From Pseudomonadota bacterium (GTDB lineage Bacteria; Pseudomonadota; Alphaproteobacteria; Rhizobiales; Rhizobiaceae), in contig QGUU01000015.1 in NCBI GenBank assembly GCA_003242525.1, positions 1-14,778 on the forward strand: 14,778 bases of DNA, given 5' to 3'. Within the stretch, counting starts at the first letter, position 1, and each line of letters starts with the position of its first letter. A program made the position numbers and the translations under genes. The notes under the pieces were generated by a model. That model was not told the origin of the DNA and searched no databases. It was given only the letters and a program-made list of their open reading frames with translations. Of the stretch, positions 1 through 6,488 are shown in pieces.

Positions 1-1
1 G

Positions 2-448
2 CCTCCAGCGATCATCGCTCCCAAGGACACCGACATCAAGGGCGTGACCAAGGAGGACCTTGCCGGCAAGACGCTTGGCGTGCAGGGGTCAACCACTCAC
101 TTCAACTATTCGAGCCAGACCTACACCGACTCGACGGTGAAGCCCTATCCGACTGCCCAGGAATACCAGCTCGATCTCGCCAACGGGCGCCTCGATGCGG
201 CCAATGACGATATCATCGTGCTGCAGGAGTTCCTCGACTCGCCGGAAGGCGCATGCTGCAAGCTGGTTGGCACGATCGCCCCTGTGGAGGAGATCCACGG
301 GCCCGGCGCCGGCATCGCGGTGCGCAAGGGCGAAAAGGAACTGGTCGAGAAGTTCAACGCCGCCATTGATGCCATCCGCGCCAACGGCAAATACAAGGAA
401 ATCAACGACAAGTACTTCAGCTTCGACGTCTACGGCGGCGAATCCTGA
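2..448 (+). CDS. Polar amino-acid ABC transporter substrate-binding protein (3' part)
   Basis: This is the C-terminal part of a periplasmic solute-binding protein that captures a polar amino acid and delivers it to the two permeases downstream. The frame is open from base 2, so the true start lies before the window; the GTG at 44 is internal. The visible ~149 residues have hallmarks of the lysine/arginine/ornithine/histidine/opine binding family (SBP_bac_3): a lobe-2 segment with KTLGVQGSTTH, a hinge-side GAGIAVRKGEKELVEKFN, and the usual end AIRANGKYKEINDKYFSFDVYG. An adjacent Cys pair sits in SPEGACCKLVG. The stop is followed by a strong hairpin and then by HisQ-like and HisM-like permease genes on the same strand, which fits one operon. 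The signal peptide and first lobe are not visible, so the substrate cannot be named more precisely. Confidence 0.9.
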   Translation, partial: PPAIIAPKDTDIKGVTKEDLAGKTLGVQGSTTHFNYSSQTYTDSTVKPYPTAQEYQLDLANGRLDAANDDIIVLQEFLDSPEGACCKLVGTIAPVEEIHGPGAGIAVRKGEKELVEKFNAAIDAIRANGKYKEINDKYFSFDVYGGES

Positions 449-461
449 TTCTATGAAACCT

Positions 462-490
462 GGCGAACGGTGGCTCGTCCACCGTTCGCC
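462..490 (+). repeat. Perfect 12-bp intercistronic inverted repeat (hairpin) after the binding-protein gene
   Basis: Bases 462-473 are the exact reverse complement of 479-490, with a 5-nt loop (CTCGT). No T-run follows, so this is not a canonical intrinsic terminator. A smaller hairpin follows (508-512 with 520-524). Stable hairpins between a binding-protein gene and its permease genes are known in ABC operons, where they protect the upstream mRNA 3' end and lower permease expression. That role is inferred here from position and stability. Confidence 0.8.
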
Positions 491-558
491 TGCCTGCAGG
501 GCCGGCGCGGGGGTGCTGGCCCCGATGTAGAATTCACTCGGGGAGAATAGAGCGGCCG

Positions 559-1272
559 ATGCAGGACGCATGGACGCTGCTTAGCTGGGGGCCAAATGGC
601 TGGCTGGACGACATCGCCTACGGTGTCTTCGTCACCGTCGCGCTGGCTTTGGCGACCCTGCCCGTGGGGCTGCTGATCGGCTTCCTCGTAGCTTTGGCCA
701 AGCGGTCAAGCGAGCCGTCGCTCAGGCTCGCGGGCAATATCTACACCACGATCTTCCGCGGCCTGCCGGAACTGCTTACCCTTTTCCTGGTCTTCTACGG
801 CGCGCAGATCGGCATTCAGCAGATCATGCGGCTGGTTGATCCCTCCGCCTCGGTCGAAGTGAACAGCTTCGTTTCCGGCATGGTGGCGCTGGGCGTCGTC
901 TTTTCCTCCTACGCCAGCGAGGTTTTCCTCTCGGCTTTCCGGGCCATACCTGCGGGACAATATGAAGGCGGCTACTCCATCGGCCTGTCCAAGGCACAGA
1001 CGATGCGCCTGGTGGTGCTGCCGCAACTGATCCGCATCTCACTGCCCGGCCTGGCAAATCTCTGGATGATCCTGCTCAAAGACACGGCATTGGTCTCGGC
1101 CATTGGCCTTTCCGATATATTGCGGCAGGCTGGAGTGGCCGCGCGCGTGACCAAGCACGCCTTCCTGTTTTTCGGCCTGGCCGGCCTTATCTATCTTGCC
1201 CTGGCCATTCTCTCATCCGTCGGCATCTATGCCATTGAGCGCAGGGTCGGTCGGCAGGAGGTGGCCCGATGA
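559..1272 (+). CDS. Polar amino-acid ABC transporter permease, HisQ-type
   Basis: This is one of two inner-membrane subunits forming the translocation path of a polar amino-acid importer. It is 237 aa, normal for the HisQ/OccQ group, with hydrophobic segments starting around residues 20-48. The family signature is in the middle (IFRGLPELLTLFLVFYG), and the cytoplasmic EAA loop that docks on the ATPase is at about residues 136-155 (GGYSIGLSKAQTMRLVVLPQ). The ATG at 559 is preceded by a GGGGAGA-type ribosome site about 12 nt upstream. The stop overlaps the next permease by 4 bases (ATGA), so the two are translationally coupled. Substrate is probably a basic amino acid or opine-like compound, by family resemblance only. 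Confidence 0.92.
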   Translation: MQDAWTLLSWGPNGWLDDIAYGVFVTVALALATLPVGLLIGFLVALAKRSSEPSLRLAGNIYTTIFRGLPELLTLFLVFYGAQIGIQQIMRLVDPSASVEVNSFVSGMVALGVVFSSYASEVFLSAFRAIPAGQYEGGYSIGLSKAQTMRLVVLPQLIRISLPGLANLWMILLKDTALVSAIGLSDILRQAGVAARVTKHAFLFFGLAGLIYLALAILSSVGIYAIERRVGRQEVAR

Positions 1273-2102
1273 GCCTGACGGCGAACGAGGCTGCGGCCAC
1301 CGTGGAGCGGCCACCACCAGCGGCGCGCCGATGGACGCGCGAGCGCATTCTCGGCCACGCACTGCTTGGCCTGTGGATACTGCTCGGCATTGGCCTCGTC
1401 GCCTATCTGGTCTCGGCCTGGAACATCGACATCTTCCAAAAATATGCGCCGATGTACCTCGATGGGCTGTGGGTGACGCTGACGCTGGTCGGCAGTTCAC
1501 TCGTATGCGGCGCGATACTTTCCATTCCGGTTGCCTATGGGCGCATGTCGAGCAACCGTCTCATCGCCACGCTCGCTTATGGCTATGTCTACCTGTTCCG
1601 CGGCACGCCTCTGCTGGCGCAGGCTTTTCTGATCTATTACGGCCTCGGAACGATGCGGCCGCAACTCGAAGCGGTCGGGTTGTGGGTGTTTTTCCGGGAT
1701 GCGTGGAACTGTGCCCTGTTCGCCTTCTCGCTGAATACCGCCGCCTACCAGGCGGAGATCCTGCGCGGAGCCATTGAGAGCGTTCCAAAAGGCCAGTGGG
1801 AAGGCGCCGCCTCTCTCGGCCTGCACAAGCTCACGACCTTGCGCAAGATCATCCTGCCGCAAGCCGCAATTGTCGCGCTTCGTCCCTATGGCAACGAAGT
1901 GATCCTGATGATCAAGGGCTCGGCAATCGTCGCTCTCATCACCGTCTATGACCTGATGGGCGTCACCCGCCTCGCCTACTCCCGCACCTTCGATTTCCAA
2001 ACCTACTTGTGGGCGGCGATCATTTACCTGCTGATCGTGGAAACGCTTCGCCACGCCATCGAATGGATCGAACGGCGGATCACGCGCCATCTCCACCGCT
2101 GA
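1269..2102 (+). CDS. Polar amino-acid ABC transporter permease, HisM-type
   Basis: This is the second inner-membrane permease of the importer, pairing with the HisQ-type subunit. It is 277 aa, longer than typical HisM (~235-240), because of an N-terminal cytoplasmic extension of about 35 residues before the first membrane segment (HALLGLWILLGIGLVAYLV). The family motif YLFRGTPLLAQAFLIYYG is present, and the EAA-type loop is EGAASLGLHKLTTLRKIILP. The end, AIEWIERRITRHLHR, is typical for HisM. The start codon overlaps the upstream stop (ATGA at 1269-1272). No ATP-binding subunit follows: the next gene is an unrelated reductase after a promoter-like sequence. The ATPase must lie upstream of the window or elsewhere. 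Confidence 0.92.
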   Translation: MSLTANEAAATVERPPPAARRWTRERILGHALLGLWILLGIGLVAYLVSAWNIDIFQKYAPMYLDGLWVTLTLVGSSLVCGAILSIPVAYGRMSSNRLIATLAYGYVYLFRGTPLLAQAFLIYYGLGTMRPQLEAVGLWVFFRDAWNCALFAFSLNTAAYQAEILRGAIESVPKGQWEGAASLGLHKLTTLRKIILPQAAIVALRPYGNEVILMIKGSAIVALITVYDLMGVTRLAYSRTFDFQTYLWAAIIYLLIVETLRHAIEWIERRITRHLHR

Positions 2103-2116
2103 GCCAACGATGCACC

Positions 2117-2145
2117 CTTGACGAATCCGGTGCAGCGCATAGACC
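2117..2145 (+). promoter_or_regulatory. Putative sigma-70 promoter for the reductase-AlkD pair
   Basis: CTTGAC at 2117-2122 matches the rhizobial -35 consensus. A weak -10 (ATAGAC at 2139-2144 or TAGACC at 2140-2145) follows at 16-17 nt. The site lies in the 76-bp gap between the permease operon and the reductase gene, which then has a good GAGGT ribosome site before its ATG. The -10 is weak, so this is only a candidate. Confidence 0.4.
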
Positions 2146-2178
2146 TGCCCCGACAAACGGACATCGGTGAGGTAGGTT

Positions 2179-3048
2179 ATGGCGAAGGTGGCGTTTCTCG
2201 GTCTCGGCGTTATGGGATATCCCATGGCGGCGCACCTCAAGCACAAGGGCGGCCATGAGGTGACCGTATACAATCGTACCGTCGCGAAGGCCGAAAAATG
2301 GGTCGCCGAGCACGGCGGCACCCTGGCAAGAACGCCGGCAGAGGCCGCCAAAGACAAGGATTTTGTCTTCGCCTGCGTCGGCAATGACGATGATCTTCGC
2401 CAGGTAACAATTGGCGAAGACGGTGCCTTCGCGGAAATGAAGAAGGGCGCGATCTTCATTGACAACACCACCGCCTCCGCCGAGGTCGCTCGTGAGCTTG
2501 CGGCGGCGGCATCGGCTGGTGGATTTGACTTCCTGGATGCACCCGTTTCAGGCGGGCAGGCTGGGGCCGAGAACGGCGTGCTCACGGTAATGGTAGGCGG
2601 CGAGCAGGCAGTATTTGACCGAGCCAAGCCAGTGATTGAGGCCTTTGCCCGAATGGTCGGCCTGATGGGGCCGGTGGGTTCTGGCCAACTTACCAAGATG
2701 ATAAATCAGATCTGCATCGCCGGGCTCGTTCAGGGCCTTGCCGAGGGCATACATTTCGGCAAGAAGGCGGGGCTGGATATAGAGAAGGTGGTCGAGGTGA
2801 TTTCCAAGGGAGCGGCCGGCTCCTGGCAGATGGAGAATCGCCACAAGACCATGAATGCCGGAAAGTACGATTTCGGCTTTGCCGTGGACTGGATGCGCAA
2901 GGACCTCGGCATTTGCCTCGAGGAGGCCGAACGCAACGGTGCGAAGCTGCCTGTGACGGCACTCATCGATCAGTTCTACAAGGAAGTGCAGCAGATGGGC
3001 GGAAACCGCTGGGATACGTCGTCCCTGCTCGCCCGGCTGGAAAAGTAG
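2179..3048 (+). CDS. NAD(P)-dependent beta-hydroxyacid dehydrogenase (3-hydroxyisobutyrate dehydrogenase family)
   Basis: This 289-aa cytosolic oxidoreductase belongs to the beta-hydroxyacid dehydrogenase family (3-hydroxyisobutyrate dehydrogenase, tartronate semialdehyde reductase, glyoxylate/succinic semialdehyde reductases). The Rossmann motif GLGVMGYPMAAHL is at residues 8-20. YNRT at 31-34 places Asn-Arg where NADP-preferring members usually have it. DAPVSGG at 120-126 is the substrate motif, and K173 in SGQLTKMINQ is the expected catalytic lysine. Length and order of motifs are normal and no key residue is missing. The ATG has a GAGGT ribosome site. The gene is followed after 6 nt by the AlkD-like gene, so both are probably co-transcribed. 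The substrate is not deducible; a small semialdehyde or 3-hydroxyacid is expected. Confidence 0.9.
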   Translation: MAKVAFLGLGVMGYPMAAHLKHKGGHEVTVYNRTVAKAEKWVAEHGGTLARTPAEAAKDKDFVFACVGNDDDLRQVTIGEDGAFAEMKKGAIFIDNTTASAEVARELAAAASAGGFDFLDAPVSGGQAGAENGVLTVMVGGEQAVFDRAKPVIEAFARMVGLMGPVGSGQLTKMINQICIAGLVQGLAEGIHFGKKAGLDIEKVVEVISKGAAGSWQMENRHKTMNAGKYDFGFAVDWMRKDLGICLEEAERNGAKLPVTALIDQFYKEVQQMGGNRWDTSSLLARLEK

Positions 3049-3054
3049 GCGCGG

Positions 3055-3768
3055 ATGCGAGAGCCCTCGCCCGACTGGTCGGCCGAGGATGCACTTGACC
3101 ATCTGCGCATGCTGGCCAGCGCGGAAAACCGTGCCGGGATGGCCCGCTTCGGGATCAATACAGGCAATGCCCTCGGCGTCGGCAACACGACGCTGAGGCA
3201 GGTCGCGCGTAAACTGAAGCGCGACCATCGACGTGCGCTCTATCTCTGGGCAACGGGCGTACGCGAGGCACGGCTGCTGGCAGCGTTCACAGACGAGCCG
3301 GAGAGTGTCACCCGTGAACAGTGTCGCTCCTGGGCGGGCGACTTTGATTCGTGGGACATCGTCGATGGGGTGGCCGCTCTCTTCGTTGAAACGCCCTTCT
3401 GGCGGGACCTGATCGATGAATTCGCGGCGGATGAGCGCGAATTTGTGCGCCGCACGGCCTTTGCCATGCTGGCCTTGGCCGCGGTCCATCGGAAGAAGGA
3501 ACCGGATGCCACCTTTCTGGGCTACCTGCCGCTGATCGGAGCCCATGCGAGAGATACCCGCAATTTTGTCCGCAAGGCGGTGAACTGGGCGCTACGCCAG
3601 ATCGGCAAGCGGTCCCTCGCGCTTCACGCGCCCGCTCTGGACATGGCGCTGAGCCTTGCTGCATCGCAGGACAAGACTGCGCGCTGGATCGGCAAGGATG
3701 CGGCAAGGGAACTTTCGGATGCAAAAACGCTCGCCCGGATTTCCAGGCGCTCGTCATCACCCAGTTGA
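3055..3768 (+). CDS. AlkD-like DNA alkylation repair protein
   Basis: This is a 237-aa all-helical HEAT-like repeat protein of the DNA alkylation repair family (AlkC/AlkD type). Such enzymes excise positively charged alkylated purines such as 3-methyl- and 7-methyl-purines without flipping the base. Visible family motifs are WDIVDGVAALF at 100-110 with the Trp-Asp...Asp group near the active site, FVRRTAFAMLA at 130-140 carrying the conserved Arg, and FVRKAVNWALRQIGK at 171-185 with the conserved Trp (W178). The ATG lies 6 nt after the reductase stop, and the AAGTAGG sequence spanning that stop can serve as ribosome site. The tail (RISRRSSSPS) is basic and probably disordered. Activity is inferred from the retained motifs; some family members are non-catalytic. 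Confidence 0.88.
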   Translation: MREPSPDWSAEDALDHLRMLASAENRAGMARFGINTGNALGVGNTTLRQVARKLKRDHRRALYLWATGVREARLLAAFTDEPESVTREQCRSWAGDFDSWDIVDGVAALFVETPFWRDLIDEFAADEREFVRRTAFAMLALAAVHRKKEPDATFLGYLPLIGAHARDTRNFVRKAVNWALRQIGKRSLALHAPALDMALSLAASQDKTARWIGKDAARELSDAKTLARISRRSSSPS

Positions 3769-3785
3769 AATTGCCTTCAAGCCTG

Positions 3786-3806
3786 AGGATTGCTCCTCCG
3801 AATCCT
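3786..3806. terminator. Possible hairpin between the convergent AlkD-like and Lrp-type genes
   Basis: Bases 3786-3791 pair with 3801-3806 (6 bp, 9-nt loop) in the 132-bp gap between two convergent genes. There is no T-run on either side, so it is at best a weak or Rho-assisted end point. I see no other structure in this gap. Confidence 0.25.
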
Positions 3807-3900
3807 TCCCTCGCCGTGCCCTGCCGCTTCCTTTCCCGTCTGTCACGGCATCACAAGCCTGGAACGGCTGACAAGCTGCGGCGAAGAGTGGCGAGGCTCC

Positions 3901-4392
3901 TTACGCCGCGTTGGCCCCCGACTCCTTGTCGAGCAGCATGTAATCCAGCGGCAGTTGCGTCGTGAACTTTATCTGCTCCATGGCGAAGGCGGACGATACG
4001 TCCCGGATCTCGATCTTGGAGATCAGTCGCTTGTAGAAGGCGTCGTAGGCGGCGATATCGGGCACCACGACGCGCAGCAGGTAATCGACATCTCCGCTCA
4101 TGCGGTAAAATTCGACGACCTCGGGAAACTCCTGAATAACCTCGGAAAACCGGCGCAGCCATTCATGGCTGTGCGAATTGGTGCGGATCGAGACGAAGAC
4201 CGACACGCGCACATTGACCTTTTCGGGGTCGAGCAGTGCGACCCGGCGCTTGATGACGCCCTCTTCCTCAAGTTTCTGGATACGCCGCCAGCAAGGTGTG
4301 GTCGACAAGCCGACTTTCTTGGCGACGTCGGCGACTGCCAGCGTCGCGTCCTCCTGCAACAGGCGCAGGATCTTGCGGTCAAGACGATCCAT
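3901..4392 (-). CDS. Lrp/AsnC family transcriptional regulator
   Basis: This is a 163-aa DNA-binding regulator that usually senses an amino acid. It starts with the classic MDRLDRKILRLLQED, followed by the helix-turn-helix at about residues 19-46 (ADVAKKVGLSTTPCWRRIQK). A C-terminal RAM/AsnC ligand and oligomerisation domain spans about 62-155, including VVEFYRMSGDVDYLLRVVV. The frame extends upstream to 4449, but the ATG at 4392 matches the family N-terminus and is preceded by GGAG at a good distance, so it is chosen. The gene is last of a minus-strand series but has a 108-bp gap and its own promoter-like sequence, so it is probably also transcribed alone. Family members are often autoregulated and control neighbouring amino-acid genes. 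The target here is unknown. Confidence 0.93.
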   Translation of the reverse strand: MDRLDRKILRLLQEDATLAVADVAKKVGLSTTPCWRRIQKLEEEGVIKRRVALLDPEKVNVRVSVFVSIRTNSHSHEWLRRFSEVIQEFPEVVEFYRMSGDVDYLLRVVVPDIAAYDAFYKRLISKIEIRDVSSAFAMEQIKFTTQLPLDYMLLDKESGANAA

Positions 4393-4420
4393 CTTTGGGT
4401 CTCCGTAGAATGGTTTGCCT

Positions 4421-4449
4421 ATAATCCCGGTTGTTGCCCCGCAAAACAA
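4421..4449 (-). promoter_or_regulatory. Putative promoter of the Lrp/AsnC gene
   Basis: On the minus strand TTGTTT (4449-4444) and GATTAT (4426-4421) are 17 nt apart, and lie about 30 nt upstream of the Lrp-type start codon. The surrounding AT-rich stretch contrasts with the GC-rich coding DNA. An autoregulatory Lrp site could overlap it, but I cannot define one. Confidence 0.4.
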
Positions 4450-4500
4450 GAAAATAATTCCGGATGGGCGTCACTCCGGTGGTTCAGTTTTTCGCAATTG

Positions 4501-5118
4501 TCAGCCAATCCGATGACGGATTTCCGATTTGAGGAAAGGAAGCAATTCCGTTTCGAACCACGGATTCTTTTTCAACCAGCTTGTGTTGCGCCATGATGGG
4601 TGAGGCAGGGGCAGCACCTTTGGCGTGCCTTGCGCATCCCAGATTGCTCGCCACGCCGCCACCGTCTCCGACAGGGAGGCCCGGCGCATGGTGCCCATGT
4701 GCCAACTCTGGGCGTAGATGCCGATGGTCAGGATCAGGTCTATCTGGGGCATCAGGGCCATCAGCGCCGAACGCCAGGCAGGGGCGCATTCACGCCTTGG
4801 CGGTAAGTCGCCACCTTTGGGGTCCTGGCCGGGGAAGCAGAAACCCATCGGAAGGATCGCAAACTTTCGGGGATCGTAGAACTCTTCCGCCGTGATTCCG
4901 AGCCAACTGCGCAGGCGGTTGCCGGAAGCATCGGTGAAGGGCTTGCCGCTTGCATGGACCTTCGTGCCCGGTGCCTGGCTGGCGATCAGGATACGGGCGG
5001 AGGCAGACGGCACCAGAACTGGTCGCGGCTCATGCGGCAATGGCTTGCCGACAGGGCGCTCGACACAGATTCGGCAAGCACGGACGCGCGCGGCGAGTCT
5101 ATCCAGCTCCGTGCTCAT
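4501..5118 (-). CDS. Uracil-DNA glycosylase family protein with four-Cys (Fe-S type) pattern
   Basis: This 205-aa protein belongs to the uracil-DNA glycosylase superfamily and resembles the family 4/5 (Udga/Udgb) architecture. It begins with RVRACRICVE, giving Cys15 and Cys18, and later has Cys94 (PMGFCFPG) and Cys111 (RRECAPAW). This CxxC plus two-Cys spacing matches the 4Fe-4S ligands of thermophilic family-4 enzymes. The first active-site motif is SQAPGTKVH (47-55), where family 4 has GEAPG followed by acidic residues. The second is LPHPSWRN (171-178), in place of the usual HPA/HPS loop. It probably removes uracil or another deaminated base, but the altered motifs leave specificity open. 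The ATG is 6 nt downstream of the GST stop, so the two genes are likely coupled. Confidence 0.85.
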   Translation of the reverse strand: MSTELDRLAARVRACRICVERPVGKPLPHEPRPVLVPSASARILIASQAPGTKVHASGKPFTDASGNRLRSWLGITAEEFYDPRKFAILPMGFCFPGQDPKGGDLPPRRECAPAWRSALMALMPQIDLILTIGIYAQSWHMGTMRRASLSETVAAWRAIWDAQGTPKVLPLPHPSWRNTSWLKKNPWFETELLPFLKSEIRHRIG

Positions 5119-5124
5119 TACGGG

Positions 5125-5736
5125 TCAGGCGGCAGCGCTGGGCCGTGAGGAGACGGCCGCATGCCAGCGTCGCACATTCGCACATTCCTCGGGCAGGGTG
5201 ATGCGGGCAGGCTTCATGAAATCGATTGCCACCAGGCCGGTAATGTCCGCGATCGTAAATTCATCACCGGCCGCGAACTCACGATTCTCCAGCTCCTTGT
5301 CGAACAGGCGCAGGAACTCGATGGCCTTGTGCTTGTTTGCCTCGCCCCATTCGGCGACCTGCGGCACTTCCCACTCCCTCATCGCCGGGTGGATGTGGCG
5401 GAAAGCGTGCGATACCGTCCCAAACAGGTTAAACTCCAGCCGCCGCTGCCACATTTCGACTGTTGCCTTGCCGAGCGCATCTCGACCGAACAGGGCAGGT
5501 TCGGGATAAAGCTCTTCGAAATACCTGCAGATGGCAACCGACTCGGTCAGCACCGTGCCGTCATCCAGTTCCAGAACCGGAAGGCGCTGGAGCGGGTTGC
5601 GGCGCGTTACCTCCTCACCCTTATGTTCCATCGCCCCCATGTCCACCGGCACCAGCGGTACTTCTATGCCTTTCTCTGCCAGGAAGACCCTCACCCGCCG
5701 CGGATTCGGAGCGCGGCCGCCGTCAAAAAGCTTCAT
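5125..5736 (-). CDS. Glutathione S-transferase family protein
   Basis: This is a 203-aa cytosolic GST. The N-terminal thioredoxin-like domain (about 1-80) has the cis-proline motif RLPVLEL (P53) and the glutathione gamma-glutamyl contact ESVAI (65-69). The all-helical C-terminal domain carries the N-capping box FTIADITGLVAIDF. The frame opens at a GTG at 5754, but the ATG at 5736 fits the family start (MKLFDGGRAPNPRRV) and has GGAAAAG upstream, so it is preferred. No Cys or Ser at the usual catalytic N-terminal position is obvious; the segment around residues 9-12 is APNP. It sits between a nuclease gene (46-nt gap) and a UDG-family gene (6-nt gap). The physiological substrate is unknown. Confidence 0.9.
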   Translation of the reverse strand: MKLFDGGRAPNPRRVRVFLAEKGIEVPLVPVDMGAMEHKGEEVTRRNPLQRLPVLELDDGTVLTESVAICRYFEELYPEPALFGRDALGKATVEMWQRRLEFNLFGTVSHAFRHIHPAMREWEVPQVAEWGEANKHKAIEFLRLFDKELENREFAAGDEFTIADITGLVAIDFMKPARITLPEECANVRRWHAAVSSRPSAAA

Positions 5737-5782
5737 GTTCTTTTCCAGATGCACGGTTTAGCTGCGCAACCATATCAAGAGC

Positions 5783-6400
5783 TCAGCGCATACCAAACAT
5801 TTCCCTCAAAAGGTCGCCGAGACTGCCAAGAACATTGTGCCGCCTCTCCCTCTGGCCGCTATGGAGGTTTCGCCAATCTTGCGGCCGTTCAAAGTCGCCC
5901 GCCCAGATCCCTGCTCTGGCCGCCCGGGCCCTTGCCTCCTCCTGCTCGTAATCACCGTAGGCGACGGCCCAGCCGGCTGCGACCAACGCAGAATTCAGAA
6001 CGATATCGCCCGCCCTGCATTGAGCCAGCAGCCGCCCATAGCGATCCCTCTGCCACCCCTTGCAGGTGACGTGGCGCCCCGCGACAAGATCATTCAAGGC
6101 CTGTTTCGCCATGCGACCGCAGGCATATTCCGCACCGGCACGCTGACAGGTTTGAGCAATCTCAGGCGCGTCGATGCCGCGCAGGCGGATGCGCTCCTGG
6201 CCCAGAGTGAGCGTATCGCCATCGTTGACAATCGCCCTGCCCTGTTCGGTACGGGTCGCTACCCTATCGAGGCGTCCGGCCATGAAAGCCAGAAGAAGCA
6301 GGAGGACCAGCGACAACCCGTAGTCGAAAAACCTGCGCACATTGCTGCGCCGTCGCCGAAACTGCTTCCGCCGGCGCGCATACCGCCAGTCCCGGTTCAT
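5783..6400 (-). CDS. Membrane-anchored thermonuclease (SNase-like) family protein
   Basis: This 205-aa protein has a very basic N-terminus (RRRKQFRRRR), one membrane segment at about 26-42 (DYGLSLVLLLLLAFMAG) and a staphylococcal-nuclease OB-fold domain from about 52 to 175. The positive-inside rule predicts a periplasmic nuclease domain. The residues equivalent to those of S. aureus nuclease are present: Asp in VNDGDTL (60-62), Arg74, Asp77 and Glu80 in RIRLRGIDAPE, and Arg123 in DRYGRLLA. It may therefore be a catalytically competent Ca-dependent nuclease. Four cysteines (85, 94, 113, 128) in the domain could form disulfides, which would suit a periplasmic location. It is the first gene of the minus-strand run. 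Confidence 0.9.
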   Translation of the reverse strand: MNRDWRYARRRKQFRRRRSNVRRFFDYGLSLVLLLLLAFMAGRLDRVATRTEQGRAIVNDGDTLTLGQERIRLRGIDAPEIAQTCQRAGAEYACGRMAKQALNDLVAGRHVTCKGWQRDRYGRLLAQCRAGDIVLNSALVAAGWAVAYGDYEQEEARARAARAGIWAGDFERPQDWRNLHSGQRERRHNVLGSLGDLLREMFGMR

Positions 6401-6488
6401 ATGGCAAACTCTTGGTTAATCATTCCGCCGTAGCGTCGGCAAAAGGGCTTGCACAGTTGGAACCATTGCCCGCAAAAATTGAAGTTTC

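Noticed and set aside
493..500. CCTGCAGG palindrome after the intercistronic hairpin
   Set aside because: An isolated 8-bp palindrome in GC-rich DNA with no second copy or context.
1497..2696. A 399-codon minus-strand open frame opposite the HisM-type permease and reductase genes
   Set aside because: It runs antisense across two well-recognised genes and has no family motifs. Long antisense frames are expected in GC-rich DNA.
4393..4449. 19-residue N-terminal extension of the Lrp/AsnC protein
   Set aside because: The family begins at MDRLDRKIL, the ATG at 4392 has a GGAG ribosome site, and the candidate promoter lies inside the extension.
3790..4596. A 268-codon plus-strand frame opposite the Lrp/AsnC gene
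   Set aside because: It is antisense to a complete Lrp-family protein and has no motifs of its own.
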